DNA of 64,000 nucleotides from Candidatus Rokuibacteriota bacterium (lineage in GTDB: Bacteria > Methylomirabilota > Methylomirabilia > Rokubacteriales > CSP1-6), in contig VGLJ01000003.1 in NCBI GenBank assembly GCA_016866775.1, positions 62,001-126,000 on the forward strand, in the 5' to 3' direction. Under the pieces are notes generated by a model. The model saw only the letters and a list, made by a program, of their open reading frames with translations, was not told where the DNA came from and made no database searches. Shown in pieces: positions 27,978-39,167 of the stretch; the first letter of the stretch is position 1, and every line of letters starts with the position of its first letter. A program made the position numbers and the translations under genes.

Positions 27978-28705
27978 CGCCGGCGCTGGCGCGCCGCGTC
28001 GACCAGCGCCTGGAACAGGCGCAGCGAGGCGGGGTCGTCTTCCACCAGCTCTTCCGGGTGCCACTGCACGGCGAGCACGAAGCCGCGCGCGCCCGGGAGC
28101 TCGACCGCCTCGATCACCTTGTCTTCCGACCACGCCACCGGCTTGAGGCCGTCGCCGAGGTCCTTGATCGCCTGGTGGTGGAAGCTGTTCACGCTGAGGT
28201 GCTCGGCCCGGCTCAGATCGGCGAGGAGCGTTCCGGGCTCGATCGTCACTTCATGTGACGCGTCACTGCGCGCGCCGCTCTGCGTGTGCGCGATCGTCTG
28301 GCCGAAGACGTCCGGCACGTGCTGGTGCAGGGTGCCGTTGAGCGCGACGTTCAGGACTTGCAGTCCGCGGCAGATCGCGAGCAGCGGTGTGCCGGTGTCG
28401 AGCGCCCGGCGCGTGACGTGCTCGAGCTCGAGCGTGTCGCGCTCGGCCGACACGCGGTCGGCCTTCGCGTGCGGCGCCTCGCCCCAGCGCGCCGGGTCGA
28501 TGTCGCCGCCGCCGGTGAGGAGCACGCCGTCCATGACCTCGCTCAACCGCGCGAGCGCGGCGGGCGAGTGCTGCGGCGCGAGGAGCAAGGGCACGCCGCC
28601 GGCGCGCTCGATCGCGCGGATGTACGACGCGTTCAGGAACGCACGCTCGACACCCTTGGCGCTGATCTCTTCGGACGTCGTGACGCCGATGATCGGTGCG
28701 GGCAT
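27974..28705 (-). CDS. Gamma-glutamyl-gamma-aminobutyrate hydrolase-like class I amidotransferase (peptidase C26)
   Basis: 243 aa protein of the PuuD/peptidase C26 family. The nucleophile is Cys112 in LAICRGLQVLNV. The oxyanion loop is GGGDIDPARWGE, and the catalytic His-x-Glu is in VQWHPEE. Relatives hydrolyse gamma-glutamyl conjugates. It is divergent from a gamma-glutamyltransferase gene across a 42-base gap, which suggests a shared gamma-glutamyl peptide function. A TAGGCT hexamer ends 6 bases before the ATG. Confidence 0.88.
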   Translation of the reverse strand: MPAPIIGVTTSEEISAKGVERAFLNASYIRAIERAGGVPLLLAPQHSPAALARLSEVMDGVLLTGGGDIDPARWGEAPHAKADRVSAERDTLELEHVTRRALDTGTPLLAICRGLQVLNVALNGTLHQHVPDVFGQTIAHTQSGARSDASHEVTIEPGTLLADLSRAEHLSVNSFHHQAIKDLGDGLKPVAWSEDKVIEAVELPGARGFVLAVQWHPEELVEDDPASLRLFQALVDAARQRRR

Positions 28706-28711
28706 GTCTCG

Positions 28712-28739
28712 AGCCTAGCACGCCCCACTCGCGTATCAT
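28712..28739. promoter_or_regulatory. Divergent leaderless-type promoter region
   Basis: Within 42 bases separating two divergent genes, the minus strand has TAGGCT (28712-28717) 6 bases before the amidotransferase ATG, and the plus strand has TATCAT (28734-28739) 8 bases before the gamma-glutamyltransferase ATG. Good -35 hexamers are not evident on either side. Confidence 0.4.
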
Positions 28740-28747
28740 GTCGGGCC

Positions 28748-30493
28748 ATGAGCCTAGATTCCGCGTCCTCCCAGAGCTCGGCCCCGTCCTATTCGCCCAC
28801 CCGGACCGTGCAGATCGTCGGCCGCCGCTGGGCCGTCGCGGCGGGCCACCCGCTCGCGGCTGCCGCCGCCGCGCGCGTGCTCGAAGCCGGAGGCAACGCC
28901 GTCGATGCGGGCGTCGCCGCGGGCATCACGCTCGGCACCGTCCACTGCGACATGGTCAGCGTCGCGGGCGTGGCGCCGATCCTGGTGCACCAGGCGTCGA
29001 CGCGGCAGACGTGGCAGGTCGCGGGGGTCGGGCCGTATCCGCGCACGTCGACGCCGGAGTACTTCCGCGACAAGCACGGCAACCAGATCGCGCCGGGCCT
29101 CGCGCGCACCGTCGTCCCCGCCGCCCCTGACGCGTGGCTCACCGCGCTGCAGCGCTGGGGAACGATGTCGTTCGCGGACGTCGCCCACGCGCCGACGCTC
29201 CTGGCCGAGCGCGGCTTCGCCGTGTCCGACTTCTCCGCGTACCAGATGGGCGCGAACGAGGCGAAGTACAAGCGCTGGCCGACGTCGGCCGCGCTGTACC
29301 TCAAGAACGGGCGCGCGCTCAGGACCGGCGAGACGCTCGTGCTGGCCGAGCTCGGCGAGACGCTGCGCCGGATGGCGCGCGCGGAATCGAAGGCCGGCGG
29401 ATCGCGCGAAGCCGGCGTCCGCGCCGCGCGCGACGAGTTCTACAAGGGCGAGACCGCGAAGCGCATCGCCGACTTCCACCTGAAGGAAGACGGTCCGCTC
29501 AGGGCCGAGGACCTCGCGTCGTTCGAGGTCGAAGTCTCGCAGGCGCTGATGGGGCGCTTCCGCGACTACGGGATGGCGGTGTGCGGCTTCTGGTGTCAGG
29601 GACCGGTGTTCCTGCAGATGCTCAACTTGCTCGACGGCGTCGATCTCGAGCGCCTCGGCCACAACTCGCCCGCGTACCTGCATCGGATCGTCGAGAGCAT
29701 GAAGCTCGCGTTCGCCGACCGCGAGGCGTACTACGGCGATCCGCACTTCGTCGACATTCCGGCGGAGCGGCTCCTCTCGTCGGAGTACGCCGCGGAGCGC
29801 CGCAGGCTGATCTGCGACACGGCATGGCCCGAGATGCCGCCGGCCGGTGAATTCCGCGAAGTCGCGCGCGGCCGCGCCGCCGCGATCGCGGGCGGCTCGA
29901 CGGACGACGCGCTCGACACGAGCTACGTGGCGGTCGTCGACGCGGAGGGCGACGCGTTCTCGGCGACGCCGAGCGATCCCAACACCGACTCGCCGGTCGT
30001 GGCGGGCGTGGGCTGCGTGGTGTCGCCGCGCGGCTCGCAGGGCTGGCTCGATGCCGCGCACAAGAGCGTCGTCGCGCCGGGCAAGCGGCCGCGGCTCACG
30101 CCGGCGCCGGCGATGGCGTTCAAGAACGGGCGCGTGTTCATGCCGTTCGGGACGCCGGGCGGCGACGTCCAGCAGCAGGCGATGCTGCAGTTCTTCCTCA
30201 ACGTCACCGTCTTCGGCATGCCCCCGCAGCGCGCGGTCGAGCAGCCGCGCGTGGCGACGCGCAGCTTCCCCGACTCGTTCTGGCCGCACGCGTACGCGCC
30301 CGGCAAGCTGGAGGCGGAGAGCCGCATTCCGGCCGAGACGCGTCAGGCGCTCGCGGACCTCGGCCACTCGGTGTCGGCGTGGCCGGAGCTCGAGTGGCGC
30401 GCGGGCGCGGTCGACGCGGTGATGGTCGACGACGAAGGCACGCGCTGGGCCGCCGCCGACCCGCGCCGCGGCGCGCAAGCGATCGCGAACTAA
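28748..30493 (+). CDS. Gamma-glutamyltransferase family protein
   Basis: 581 aa Ntn-hydrolase of the gamma-glutamyltransferase family. It should self-cleave before Thr391 in ALDTSYVAVVDAEG. GGNAVDAGVAA and the large-subunit motif SMKLAFADREAYYGDP are clear. No signal peptide is evident, unlike periplasmic glutathione-degrading enzymes, so it may be a cytoplasmic acylase-type member or act on other gamma-glutamyl compounds. It is divergent from the peptidase C26 gene, and its stop overlaps that of the convergent MFS gene. Confidence 0.88.
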   Translation: MSLDSASSQSSAPSYSPTRTVQIVGRRWAVAAGHPLAAAAAARVLEAGGNAVDAGVAAGITLGTVHCDMVSVAGVAPILVHQASTRQTWQVAGVGPYPRTSTPEYFRDKHGNQIAPGLARTVVPAAPDAWLTALQRWGTMSFADVAHAPTLLAERGFAVSDFSAYQMGANEAKYKRWPTSAALYLKNGRALRTGETLVLAELGETLRRMARAESKAGGSREAGVRAARDEFYKGETAKRIADFHLKEDGPLRAEDLASFEVEVSQALMGRFRDYGMAVCGFWCQGPVFLQMLNLLDGVDLERLGHNSPAYLHRIVESMKLAFADREAYYGDPHFVDIPAERLLSSEYAAERRRLICDTAWPEMPPAGEFREVARGRAAAIAGGSTDDALDTSYVAVVDAEGDAFSATPSDPNTDSPVVAGVGCVVSPRGSQGWLDAAHKSVVAPGKRPRLTPAPAMAFKNGRVFMPFGTPGGDVQQQAMLQFFLNVTVFGMPPQRAVEQPRVATRSFPDSFWPHAYAPGKLEAESRIPAETRQALADLGHSVSAWPELEWRAGAVDAVMVDDEGTRWAAADPRRGAQAIAN

Positions 30494-31761
30494 CCCGCGG
30501 GAGCGGGGGCGGGCGCGAGCGGGCGCGTGCTCACGGGCTCCTCGCGGATCATCAGCGAGAGCCCGGCGCCCACGATGGCGACGATCGCGGCCGACACGAA
30601 CGCCGGGCCGTAGCCGCCGGTCCACTCGAAGAACCAGCCCGCGAGCGCCGCGCCGAGCGCGGAGCCGACCTGGTGCGCGAAGAAGATCCAGCCGAGGAGC
30701 TCGCCGACCGAATAGCGTCCGAAGATGTTCGCCGTCAGCGTGGTCGTCGGCGGGACGGTCGAGATGTAGTTCAGGCCGAAGATCGCCGCCCACAGGTGCA
30801 GTGACGGCACGTTCCACACGTAGAGCAGGAAGAGCAGCGAGAGCCCGCGCACGAAGTAGTAGAACGCGAGCGGCCCGCGCCGCCCGAAGCGGTCGCAGAT
30901 CCATCCGGAGCCGATCGTGCCGAGCACGTTCATCGCGCCCATCACGCCGAGCGCGGCCGAGGCCTGCAGCTCGGTGAAGTTGTGCTCGAGCGCGTGCGGC
31001 ATGAAGTGCGTGAGCACCATGCCGTTCGAGGTGTAGCCGCAGACGAAGAACGTCGCCATCAGCAGCCAGAACTGCGGCACGCGCGCCGCCTCCGCGAAGC
31101 TGACGCGCCCGGCCTTCTGCTGCGCCGCCGCCTCGCCGGTCGTGCGCGCCGGCCCTGTCGCGCCGTAGGGCGCGAGGCCGCGCTCCTCCGGATCGTTACG
31201 GAGGATCGAGAGTCCGATCGGAACGATCAGCGCGAACAGCGCGACGCCGAGCCAGAGGAAGCTCGCGCGCCACCCGTACGCGATCGTGAGCCCGGCGGCG
31301 AGCGGGATGACGACGAGCTGGCCCGCCGACATCGCACCGCCCGCGATGCCGATCGCGAGGCCCCGTCGCGCCTCGAACCACCGCGCGATCACGGTCGAGC
31401 CCGTGGTGAGCGCGACGCCGCCGGCGCCGAGCGCCATCAGGCTCGTGGCGACGTAGACGTGCCAGAGACTTTGTACGACCGCCGAGCCCAGCGTGCCGGC
31501 GCCGAGGAGCACGAGCGCGATGCCGATGGCGCGACGGGGACCCCAGCGATCGGCGAGCCGTCCCCACATCGGGCCGGCGGCGCCGAGCAGGAGGAGCGAG
31601 ATCGCCGCCGCGCCGGAGAGCGCGCCGCGGCTCCAGCCGAACTCACCTTCCATCGGCTTGATGTAGACGCCGAAGGCCGAGCGCACGCCGGACGCCGCCA
31701 GCATGCACAGAGTGAGGGCACCGAGCACGATCCAGGCGGGGTGAATCCGGCGCTCGTTCAT
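30490..31761 (-). CDS. Major facilitator superfamily transporter
   Basis: 423 aa membrane protein with about twelve hydrophobic helices in two halves. The loop motif GRLADRWGPRRA after helix 2 and its partner GWICDRFGRRGPLAFYY in the second half are MFS hallmarks. Similar in style to oxalate/formate or monocarboxylate (MCT-like) antiporters, but the substrate cannot be assigned. The ATG at 31761 was preferred because the upstream extension is Arg/Pro-rich and overlaps the clpB hairpin. Confidence 0.85.
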   Translation of the reverse strand: MNERRIHPAWIVLGALTLCMLAASGVRSAFGVYIKPMEGEFGWSRGALSGAAAISLLLLGAAGPMWGRLADRWGPRRAIGIALVLLGAGTLGSAVVQSLWHVYVATSLMALGAGGVALTTGSTVIARWFEARRGLAIGIAGGAMSAGQLVVIPLAAGLTIAYGWRASFLWLGVALFALIVPIGLSILRNDPEERGLAPYGATGPARTTGEAAAQQKAGRVSFAEAARVPQFWLLMATFFVCGYTSNGMVLTHFMPHALEHNFTELQASAALGVMGAMNVLGTIGSGWICDRFGRRGPLAFYYFVRGLSLLFLLYVWNVPSLHLWAAIFGLNYISTVPPTTTLTANIFGRYSVGELLGWIFFAHQVGSALGAALAGWFFEWTGGYGPAFVSAAIVAIVGAGLSLMIREEPVSTRPLAPAPAPAG

Positions 31762-31773
31762 GCGGCTTGAGAG

Positions 31774-31810
31774 GCGCGGAAGGGGGCGCGCGATGCACCC
31801 CCTTCCGCGC
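31774..31810 (-). terminator. Hairpin terminator of dnaJ2-clpB operon
   Basis: GCGCGGAAGGGGG (31774-31786) pairs perfectly with CCCCCTTCCGCGC (31798-31810) around an 11-base loop, 2 bases after the clpB stop. Confidence 0.6.
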
Positions 31811-31812
31811 AT

Positions 31813-34404
31813 TCACGCGATCTCCGCCCTGACTTCCCGGCGGAACGTGAGGGTGTCGCCGTCGGCGTCGACCACGACCACGTCGCCCTCGCGGAACGCG
31901 CCTTCGAGGATCCGCAGCGCGAGCGGGTCCTGGACCAGCCGCTGGATCGTCCGCTTGAGCGGCCGCGCGCCGAACGTCGGGTCGTAACCCTCGCGCCCGA
32001 GCACCTCTTTCGCGGCGTCGGTGACCTCGATCTCGATCCGCCGATCGGCGAGCCGCCGGCGGAGGTGTCCGAGCTGGATGTCGACGATGCGCGCGAGCTG
32101 CGCGCGGTCGAGCGGCGTGAAGATCACGACCTCGTCGATCCGGTTGAGGAACTCGGGACGCAGCGTGTTGCGGAGCTCCTGCATCACGAGCGGCCGCAGC
32201 TTCTCGGGGTGCTCGTAGTCCCGGAAGAGGTGGCTGCCGAGGTTCGAGGTCATGATCACGACGGTGTTGCGGAAGTCCACCGTGCGGCCGTGGCCGTCGG
32301 TGAGCCGTCCGTCGTCGAGGAGCTGCAGCAGCACGTTGAACACGTCGCCGTGCGCCTTCTCGATCTCGTCGAAGAGCACGACGGAGTACGGGCGCCGGCG
32401 CACGGCCTCGGTGAGCTGGCCGCCCTCGTCGTAGCCGACGTAGCCGGGCGGCGCGCCGATGAGCCGCGCCACCGTGTGCTTCTCCATGTGCTCCGACATG
32501 TCGAGGCGGATCATGGCGCGCTCGTCGTCGAACATGAACTCGGCGAGCGCCCGCGCGAGCTCGGTCTTGCCGACGCCCGTCGGGCCGAGGAACAGGAACG
32601 AGCCGATCGGCCGGTTCGGATCCGAGAGCCCGGCGCGCCCGCGGCGGACCGCGTTCGCGACCGCGCGGATCGCTTCCTCCTGGCCGATCACGCGCTGCGA
32701 GAGCCGCTCCTCCATCTTGACGAGCTTCTGGACCTCGCCTTCGAGCAGCCGCGTGACGGGGATGCCCGTCCACTTCGCGACCACGGCGGCGATATCTTCC
32801 TCGTCGACCTCGTTGCGGACCATCGGCGCCTCCGCGCCGTCGCCGCCCTGTGCCTCGAGGTCCCCGCGCTCGCGCTCCAGGCGCGGCAGCACGCTGTGCT
32901 GCAGCTCCGCGGCGCGGCTCCAGTCCGCGGCACGGGTCGCCTCGTCGAGCGCCTGGCGCGTCTCGTCGATCTGCCGCTTGACGGTCGTCAGGCGGCCCAT
33001 GCCGCCCTTCTCGGCCTGCCACCGCGCGGTGAGCGCCGCCGACTTCTCCTTGAGCGTGGCGAGCTCGGCGTCGAGGCGCGCGAGGCGCTCGCGAGAGGCG
33101 GGATCGTCGTCACGCGCGATCGACACGCGGTCGATCTCGAGCTGCATGATGCGGCGATCGACGTCGTCGAGCTCCTGGGGCTTCGACTCCATCTGCATGC
33201 GGATGCGCGCGGCCGACTCGTCGACGAGGTCGATCGCCTTGTCCGGCAGGAAGCGGTCGGCGATGTAGCGGTGCGAGAGCACCGCCGCGGCCACGAGCGC
33301 CGCGTCCTTGATCTTCACGTTGTGGTGCTGCTCGTACTTCGGCTTGAGGCCGCGGAGGATCGAGATCGTGTCCTCGACCGACGGCTCGCGCACCATGACC
33401 GGCTGGAACCGCCGCTCGAGCGCGGGGTCCTTCTCGACGTGCTTGCGGTACTCGTCGAGCGTCGTCGCGCCCACGCAGCGCAGCTCGCCGCGCGCCAGCG
33501 CCGGCTTCAGCATGTTGGCCGCGTCCACCGCGCCTTCCGCCGCGCCCGCGCCGACGAGCGTGTGGAGCTCGTCGATGAAGCAGATGATCTCGCCCTCGGA
33601 CTCCGTGATCTCCTTCAGCACGGCTTTCAGACGGTCCTCGAACTCGCCGCGGTACTTCGAGCCCGCGACCATCGCGCCGATGTCGAGCGACACGAGACGC
33701 TTGTCCTTCAGCCCCTCGGGGACGTCGCCGGCGACGATGCGTTGCGCGAGGCCCTCGACGATCGCGGTCTTGCCGACGCCCGGCTCGCCGATGAGCACCG
33801 GGTTGTTCTTCGTCCGGCGCGAGAGCACCTGGATCACGCGGCGCACTTCCTCGTCACGGCCGATGACCGGATCGAGCTTGCCCTTCCGTGCCGCGTCGGC
33901 CAGATCGCGCGCGTAGCGCTGGAGCGCCTGGTACTTGTCCTCCGGGTTCTGATCGGTGACGCGCTGGGTGCCGCGCACCTCGACGAGCGCGCGGTAGATG
34001 CCTTCGGACGTGATGCCGCTCGCCGCGAGCACGCGGCCCGCGCCGCCGTCGCGATCCTGCGTCGCGGCCACGAGCAAGTGCTCCGTCGAGACGTACTCGT
34101 CCTTCAGCCGCTCCGCTTCCCGCTCCGCGCGCTCGACGAGCACGCGCGTGCGGTCGCTCACGTACCGGCCGCTCCCGCCGCGCACGGTCGGAAGCTTCGC
34201 GAGCTCGGCCTCGAGCGCCTGCTGCAGCGCGTCCGGCCGCGCCCCGAGCTTCGCGAGCACGGGCCCGACGACGCCCTCGCGCTGCTGGAGCAGCGCCACG
34301 AGCAGGTGCTCGGGCTCGATCGCCTGGTGGCCGTGCTGGTCCGCGAGCGACTGGGCGGCCTGCACCGCCTCCTGCGCCTTCACCGTCAACTTGTCGAGTC
34401 TCAT
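31813..34404 (-). CDS. clpB: ATP-dependent disaggregase ClpB
   Basis: 863 aa hexameric Hsp100 that works with DnaK/DnaJ to extract proteins from aggregates. Clp N-domain repeats span about 1-145. AAA1 has GEPGVGKT and [10 protein letters not shown]. The coiled-coil middle domain is at about 400-530. AAA2 has [18 protein letters not shown], and the substrate-pore GYVGYDEGG. Length and order match ClpB rather than ClpA or ClpC. It lies 6 bases after a dnaJ-like gene, so disaggregase and co-chaperone are coexpressed. Confidence 0.97.
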   Translation of the reverse strand: MRLDKLTVKAQEAVQAAQSLADQHGHQAIEPEHLLVALLQQREGVVGPVLAKLGARPDALQQALEAELAKLPTVRGGSGRYVSDRTRVLVERAEREAERLKDEYVSTEHLLVAATQDRDGGAGRVLAASGITSEGIYRALVEVRGTQRVTDQNPEDKYQALQRYARDLADAARKGKLDPVIGRDEEVRRVIQVLSRRTKNNPVLIGEPGVGKTAIVEGLAQRIVAGDVPEGLKDKRLVSLDIGAMVAGSKYRGEFEDRLKAVLKEITESEGEIICFIDELHTLVGAGAAEGAVDAANMLKPALARGELRCVGATTLDEYRKHVEKDPALERRFQPVMVREPSVEDTISILRGLKPKYEQHHNVKIKDAALVAAAVLSHRYIADRFLPDKAIDLVDESAARIRMQMESKPQELDDVDRRIMQLEIDRVSIARDDDPASRERLARLDAELATLKEKSAALTARWQAEKGGMGRLTTVKRQIDETRQALDEATRAADWSRAAELQHSVLPRLERERGDLEAQGGDGAEAPMVRNEVDEEDIAAVVAKWTGIPVTRLLEGEVQKLVKMEERLSQRVIGQEEAIRAVANAVRRGRAGLSDPNRPIGSFLFLGPTGVGKTELARALAEFMFDDERAMIRLDMSEHMEKHTVARLIGAPPGYVGYDEGGQLTEAVRRRPYSVVLFDEIEKAHGDVFNVLLQLLDDGRLTDGHGRTVDFRNTVVIMTSNLGSHLFRDYEHPEKLRPLVMQELRNTLRPEFLNRIDEVVIFTPLDRAQLARIVDIQLGHLRRRLADRRIEIEVTDAAKEVLGREGYDPTFGARPLKRTIQRLVQDPLALRILEGAFREGDVVVVDADGDTLTFRREVRAEIA

Positions 34405-34410
34405 AGCCCC

Positions 34411-35439
34411 TTAACCTTGATATGCGCGCGGGTTGTCCGAGCGCAGTCCCTTCAGCTGCTGGTAGAGCGCGGTCTCTTCCGTGGTCAGAGACGACGGCAT
34501 CACGATCTTCACCTTCACGAGCTGGTCACCGGCGCCGCCCGTCTTCGGCTTCGGCATCCCGTAGGTGCGCAGGCGGAACGTGCGTCCGCTCGACGTCCCG
34601 GGCGGAATCTTCATCGACACCTTGCCCTTGAGCGTCGGCATCTCGACCGTCGCGCCGAGCGCGGCCTCGGGCGCCGTGACCGGCAGGTCGAGCAGGATGT
34701 CGTCGCCCTTTCGCTCGAACTGGGGATGCGGCGCCACCGTGATCTCGAGATAGAGATCGCCGCGCCCCGCGCCACCGCCGCCGCCTTCACCCGACACCCG
34801 CACGCGCTGCCCGGTGCGGACGCCCGCCGGAATACGCACGTCCACTTGACGTCGCGTTCGCTGCCAGCCGCTGCCGCCACACGCGTCGCACGACGTGCCG
34901 CTCACATTCCCCGCGCCGCCGCACGTCGCGCAGGCCTCCTGGCCCTCGAGCGTCAAGTTCTTGCGCGTGCCGTGGAACGCCTCCTCGAGCGAGATCTCCA
35001 CGGCCGCCTGCACGTCGCCCCCGCGTCCGTGTGCGCCGGCGCCCGCGCGGCCGAAGAGATCCTCGACGCGGAGCCCGGGGCCACGCCCTCGGCCTCCCGC
35101 GGTGCGCGCGCCGAGATCCCCGAAGATCGTGCGGAAGAAGTCCGAGAAGTCGCCGGCGTCCTCGAAGTGCTCGACGCGGAAGCCGCCCGGGCCCCCCGAC
35201 GGCGGCTGCTGCGCGTAGCGCTGCCAGTCGGGCCCCAGGGTGTCGTAGCGCCGGCGCTTCTCGGGATCGGAGAGGACCTCGTAGGCCTCGCTGATCTGCT
35301 TGAACTTGTCGTCCTCGCCCTTGTTCACGTCCGGGTGGTACTTGCGCGCCAGCTTCCGGTACGCGGACTTGATCGTCTTCTCGTCCGCCTTCCGGTCGAC
35401 CCCAAGGATCTTGTAGTAGTCGCGGTATTCGACAGTCAT
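34411..35439 (-). CDS. DnaJ-class co-chaperone with half zinc domain
   Basis: 342 aa Hsp40. The J domain has YHPDVNKG (HPD). A Gly-rich linker follows, then only two of the usual four CxxCxGxG repeats (CATCGGAG and CDACGGSG), and two C-terminal beta domains (LTLEG.E and [22 protein letters not shown]). It is thus intermediate between DnaJ and CbpA. It forms an operon with clpB, in line with a role in disaggregation. Confidence 0.92.
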   Translation of the reverse strand: MTVEYRDYYKILGVDRKADEKTIKSAYRKLARKYHPDVNKGEDDKFKQISEAYEVLSDPEKRRRYDTLGPDWQRYAQQPPSGGPGGFRVEHFEDAGDFSDFFRTIFGDLGARTAGGRGRGPGLRVEDLFGRAGAGAHGRGGDVQAAVEISLEEAFHGTRKNLTLEGQEACATCGGAGNVSGTSCDACGGSGWQRTRRQVDVRIPAGVRTGQRVRVSGEGGGGGAGRGDLYLEITVAPHPQFERKGDDILLDLPVTAPEAALGATVEMPTLKGKVSMKIPPGTSSGRTFRLRTYGMPKPKTGGAGDQLVKVKIVMPSSLTTEETALYQQLKGLRSDNPRAYQG

Positions 35440-35496
35440 GCTTATAGGAAGTGTAGCAGACGATTTGAGTCTCGCACACTCACTGATGGTTGCGGG

Positions 35497-35590
35497 TCCA
35501 AGCGCTGGCTTTGCCGGCGCAAAGTCTTTTCTGGGGGGAGTTTAGAGGGGGGCCGTCGCGCCGGAGGCGCACATGCGCGTCGCCCCCCTC
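35497..35590 (-). repeat. Double-hairpin interspersed repeat, copy 3
   Basis: Between degP and dnaJ2. In the minus direction it reads as a G-rich hairpin after the degP stop, CTCCCCCC, a purine run, TTTGCGC, then a GCGCCGGC/GCCAGCGC hairpin ending TTGGA. It is more diverged than copies at 3298-3404 and 27037-27116 but keeps the same order and position relative to genes. Confidence 0.6.
35545..35590 (-). terminator. Long hairpin after degP
   Basis: GAGGGGGGC (35545-35553) pairs with GCCCCCCTC (35582-35590), and inner CGCGC/GCGCG segments extend the stem with mismatches. It overlaps the degP stop codon edge and is the first arm of repeat copy 3. Confidence 0.5.
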
Positions 35591-37067
35591 TACGATTTGC
35601 CGAGGCTGAAGGCGACGAAGAGCGACATCTGGCCCCGCTGGAGGAGAACCGTGAGGCGGTCGCCCTCCTTCGCGTCCTTGGTCAGGCGGTCGAAGTCGCC
35701 CATCGTCCGGACGCGCTGGCGGTTGATCTCACGGATGACGTCACCGCGCTGGACGCCCGCTTCGGCGGCGGGGCTCCCGTCTTCCACGCGCGCGACGACG
35801 ACCCCCTCGGGCGAGGGGAGGTTGAGCTGGCGGGCGATCTCCGGCGTCACCGCGCGCACGTCGAGACCGAGCAGGGACCGGCCGCGGCTCCCGTTGTCCC
35901 GGCGTGCCTCCGCGCGCTCCTCCGGCGCTTCGCCGATCTTGATGTCGAGCGTGCGCTCCGACTGGTCGCGGAGCACCTTCACCTTCGCGTCCTGGTTCGG
36001 GCTCGAGAGGCCGACCGCGCGCTGCAGGTCCGACGGCGTCTCCATCTTCTTGCCGTTGAACTCGAGCAGGACGTCACCCGACTTGAGCCCGCTCTTGCTC
36101 GCGGGAGAGTCGGGGACGATGTCGGAGATCAGCACACCCTTCGTGTCTCTCGCGCCGAACGACTTCGCGAGCTCGGGCGTGAGCGGCTGAATGGAGACGC
36201 CGAGCCAGCCGCGGGTCACGCGCCCCTTCGCGACGAGCTCCGTGTAGATCTTCTTGGCCATGTTGATCGGGATCGCGAACCCGATCCCCGAGCCGCCGGC
36301 GACGATCGCGGTGTTGATGCCGATGACCTCACCCTGCATGTTCACGAGCGGGCCGCCCGAGTTCCCGGGATTGATCGCCGCGTCGGTCTGCAGGAAGTCG
36401 TCGAACGGGCCCTGGCCGATCTGGCGGGCCTTCGCGCTGATGATGCCGGCGGTGACCGTGGCCTGGAGGCCGAACGGCGAGCCGACGGCGATGACCCAGT
36501 CACCGACCTGCATGCGCTCGGAGTCGCCGAGGCGCGCGTACTTGAACGACCCCTTGCCGTCGTCGAGCCGGAGCACGGCGAGGTCGGTCTTCTTGTCCAG
36601 GCCGATGACCTTCGCCCGGTGCTTGGCGCCCTCGACGGTCACGACCTCGATGTCGCTCGCCTTCTCGACGACGTGCGCGTTGGTCAGCGCGATCCCGCTG
36701 GGATCGACGATGACGCCCGAGCCGAGGCTGCGCTGCGGGATGCGCTCGGGCGCGTCGCCGAAGAACCGCCGGAAGAACTCCTCGCCGAAGAACTCCTCGA
36801 ACGGCGTCCGCCCGGGCAGGCCGCGGGCGCCCTTCGTCAGCGTGTTGATGTTGATGACGGCCGGCTTGATCGCCTCGGCCACCTTCGCGAACGTGCCGGT
36901 GGTGAGCGGCATCTGCACGGGGAGGATCGGCGCTTCCACGAACGGCGCGGCCGGCGTCCGCCCGCGCACGAGCTCCGCGGCGCGGCCCGTGGCGAACGCG
37001 CCCAGACCGCCGCCCACGAGCAGCGCGACGATCACGATGGCGACGAACGATCTCCGCGTGATCCGCA

Positions 37068-37071
<4 letters not shown>
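35590..37071 (-). CDS. degP: Periplasmic serine protease DegP/HtrA (Do family)
   Basis: 493 aa envelope protease and chaperone. An N-terminal signal anchor (about 9-28) is followed by a trypsin-like domain with His133 (TNAHVV), Asp163 (KTDLAVLRL) and Ser238 (NPGNSGGPL). Two PDZ domains lie at about 275-375 and 390-485. The start ATG overlaps the ftsH stop by 4 bases, making an ftsH-degP quality-control operon that links inner-membrane and periplasmic proteolysis. Confidence 0.95.
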
Positions 37072-38972
<1,901 letters not shown>

Positions 38973-38990
38973 TCCGAGGGCTCGAAAGTC

Positions 38991-39019
38991 ATGCTAGCCA
39001 CCGTGCGGAGGAGTGTCAA
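38991..39019 (-). promoter_or_regulatory. Sigma70-like promoter of ftsH
   Basis: On the minus strand TTGACA (39019-39014), a 17-base spacer and TAGCAT (38996-38991). The predicted transcription start lies only about a dozen bases before the ftsH ATG. Confidence 0.7.
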
Positions 39020-39038
39020 ACCGGCTGCGGCTTTGTGC

Positions 39039-39067
39039 TTGACAGTACAGGGCGTTGGCCGTACAAA
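39039..39067 (+). promoter_or_regulatory. Sigma70-like promoter of the respiratory island
   Basis: TTGACA at 39039-39044, exactly 17 bases, then TACAAA at 39062-39067. It reads toward the bd-like oxidase gene at 39168 and leaves a leader of about 95 bases. The spacer is bounded by two GTAC motifs. No strong terminator was seen until 54204, so it could drive much of the island. Confidence 0.65.
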
Positions 39068-39167
39068 ACCGCTGAAACGGTCATGTGACTTCGGGAACAA
39101 GCTCTGTCCACTGACTTGATCCCTTAGAGAGGGTTTTCCGACGCTCTCGCGACGGTCCGTATCGAAG

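Noticed and set aside
35440-35500. Possible CIRCE or HAIR operator upstream of dnaJ2-clpB
   Set aside because: GAGTCTCGCACACTC looks vaguely palindromic but does not match TTAGCACTC-N9-GAGTGCTAA or CTTGAGT-N7-ACTCAAG.
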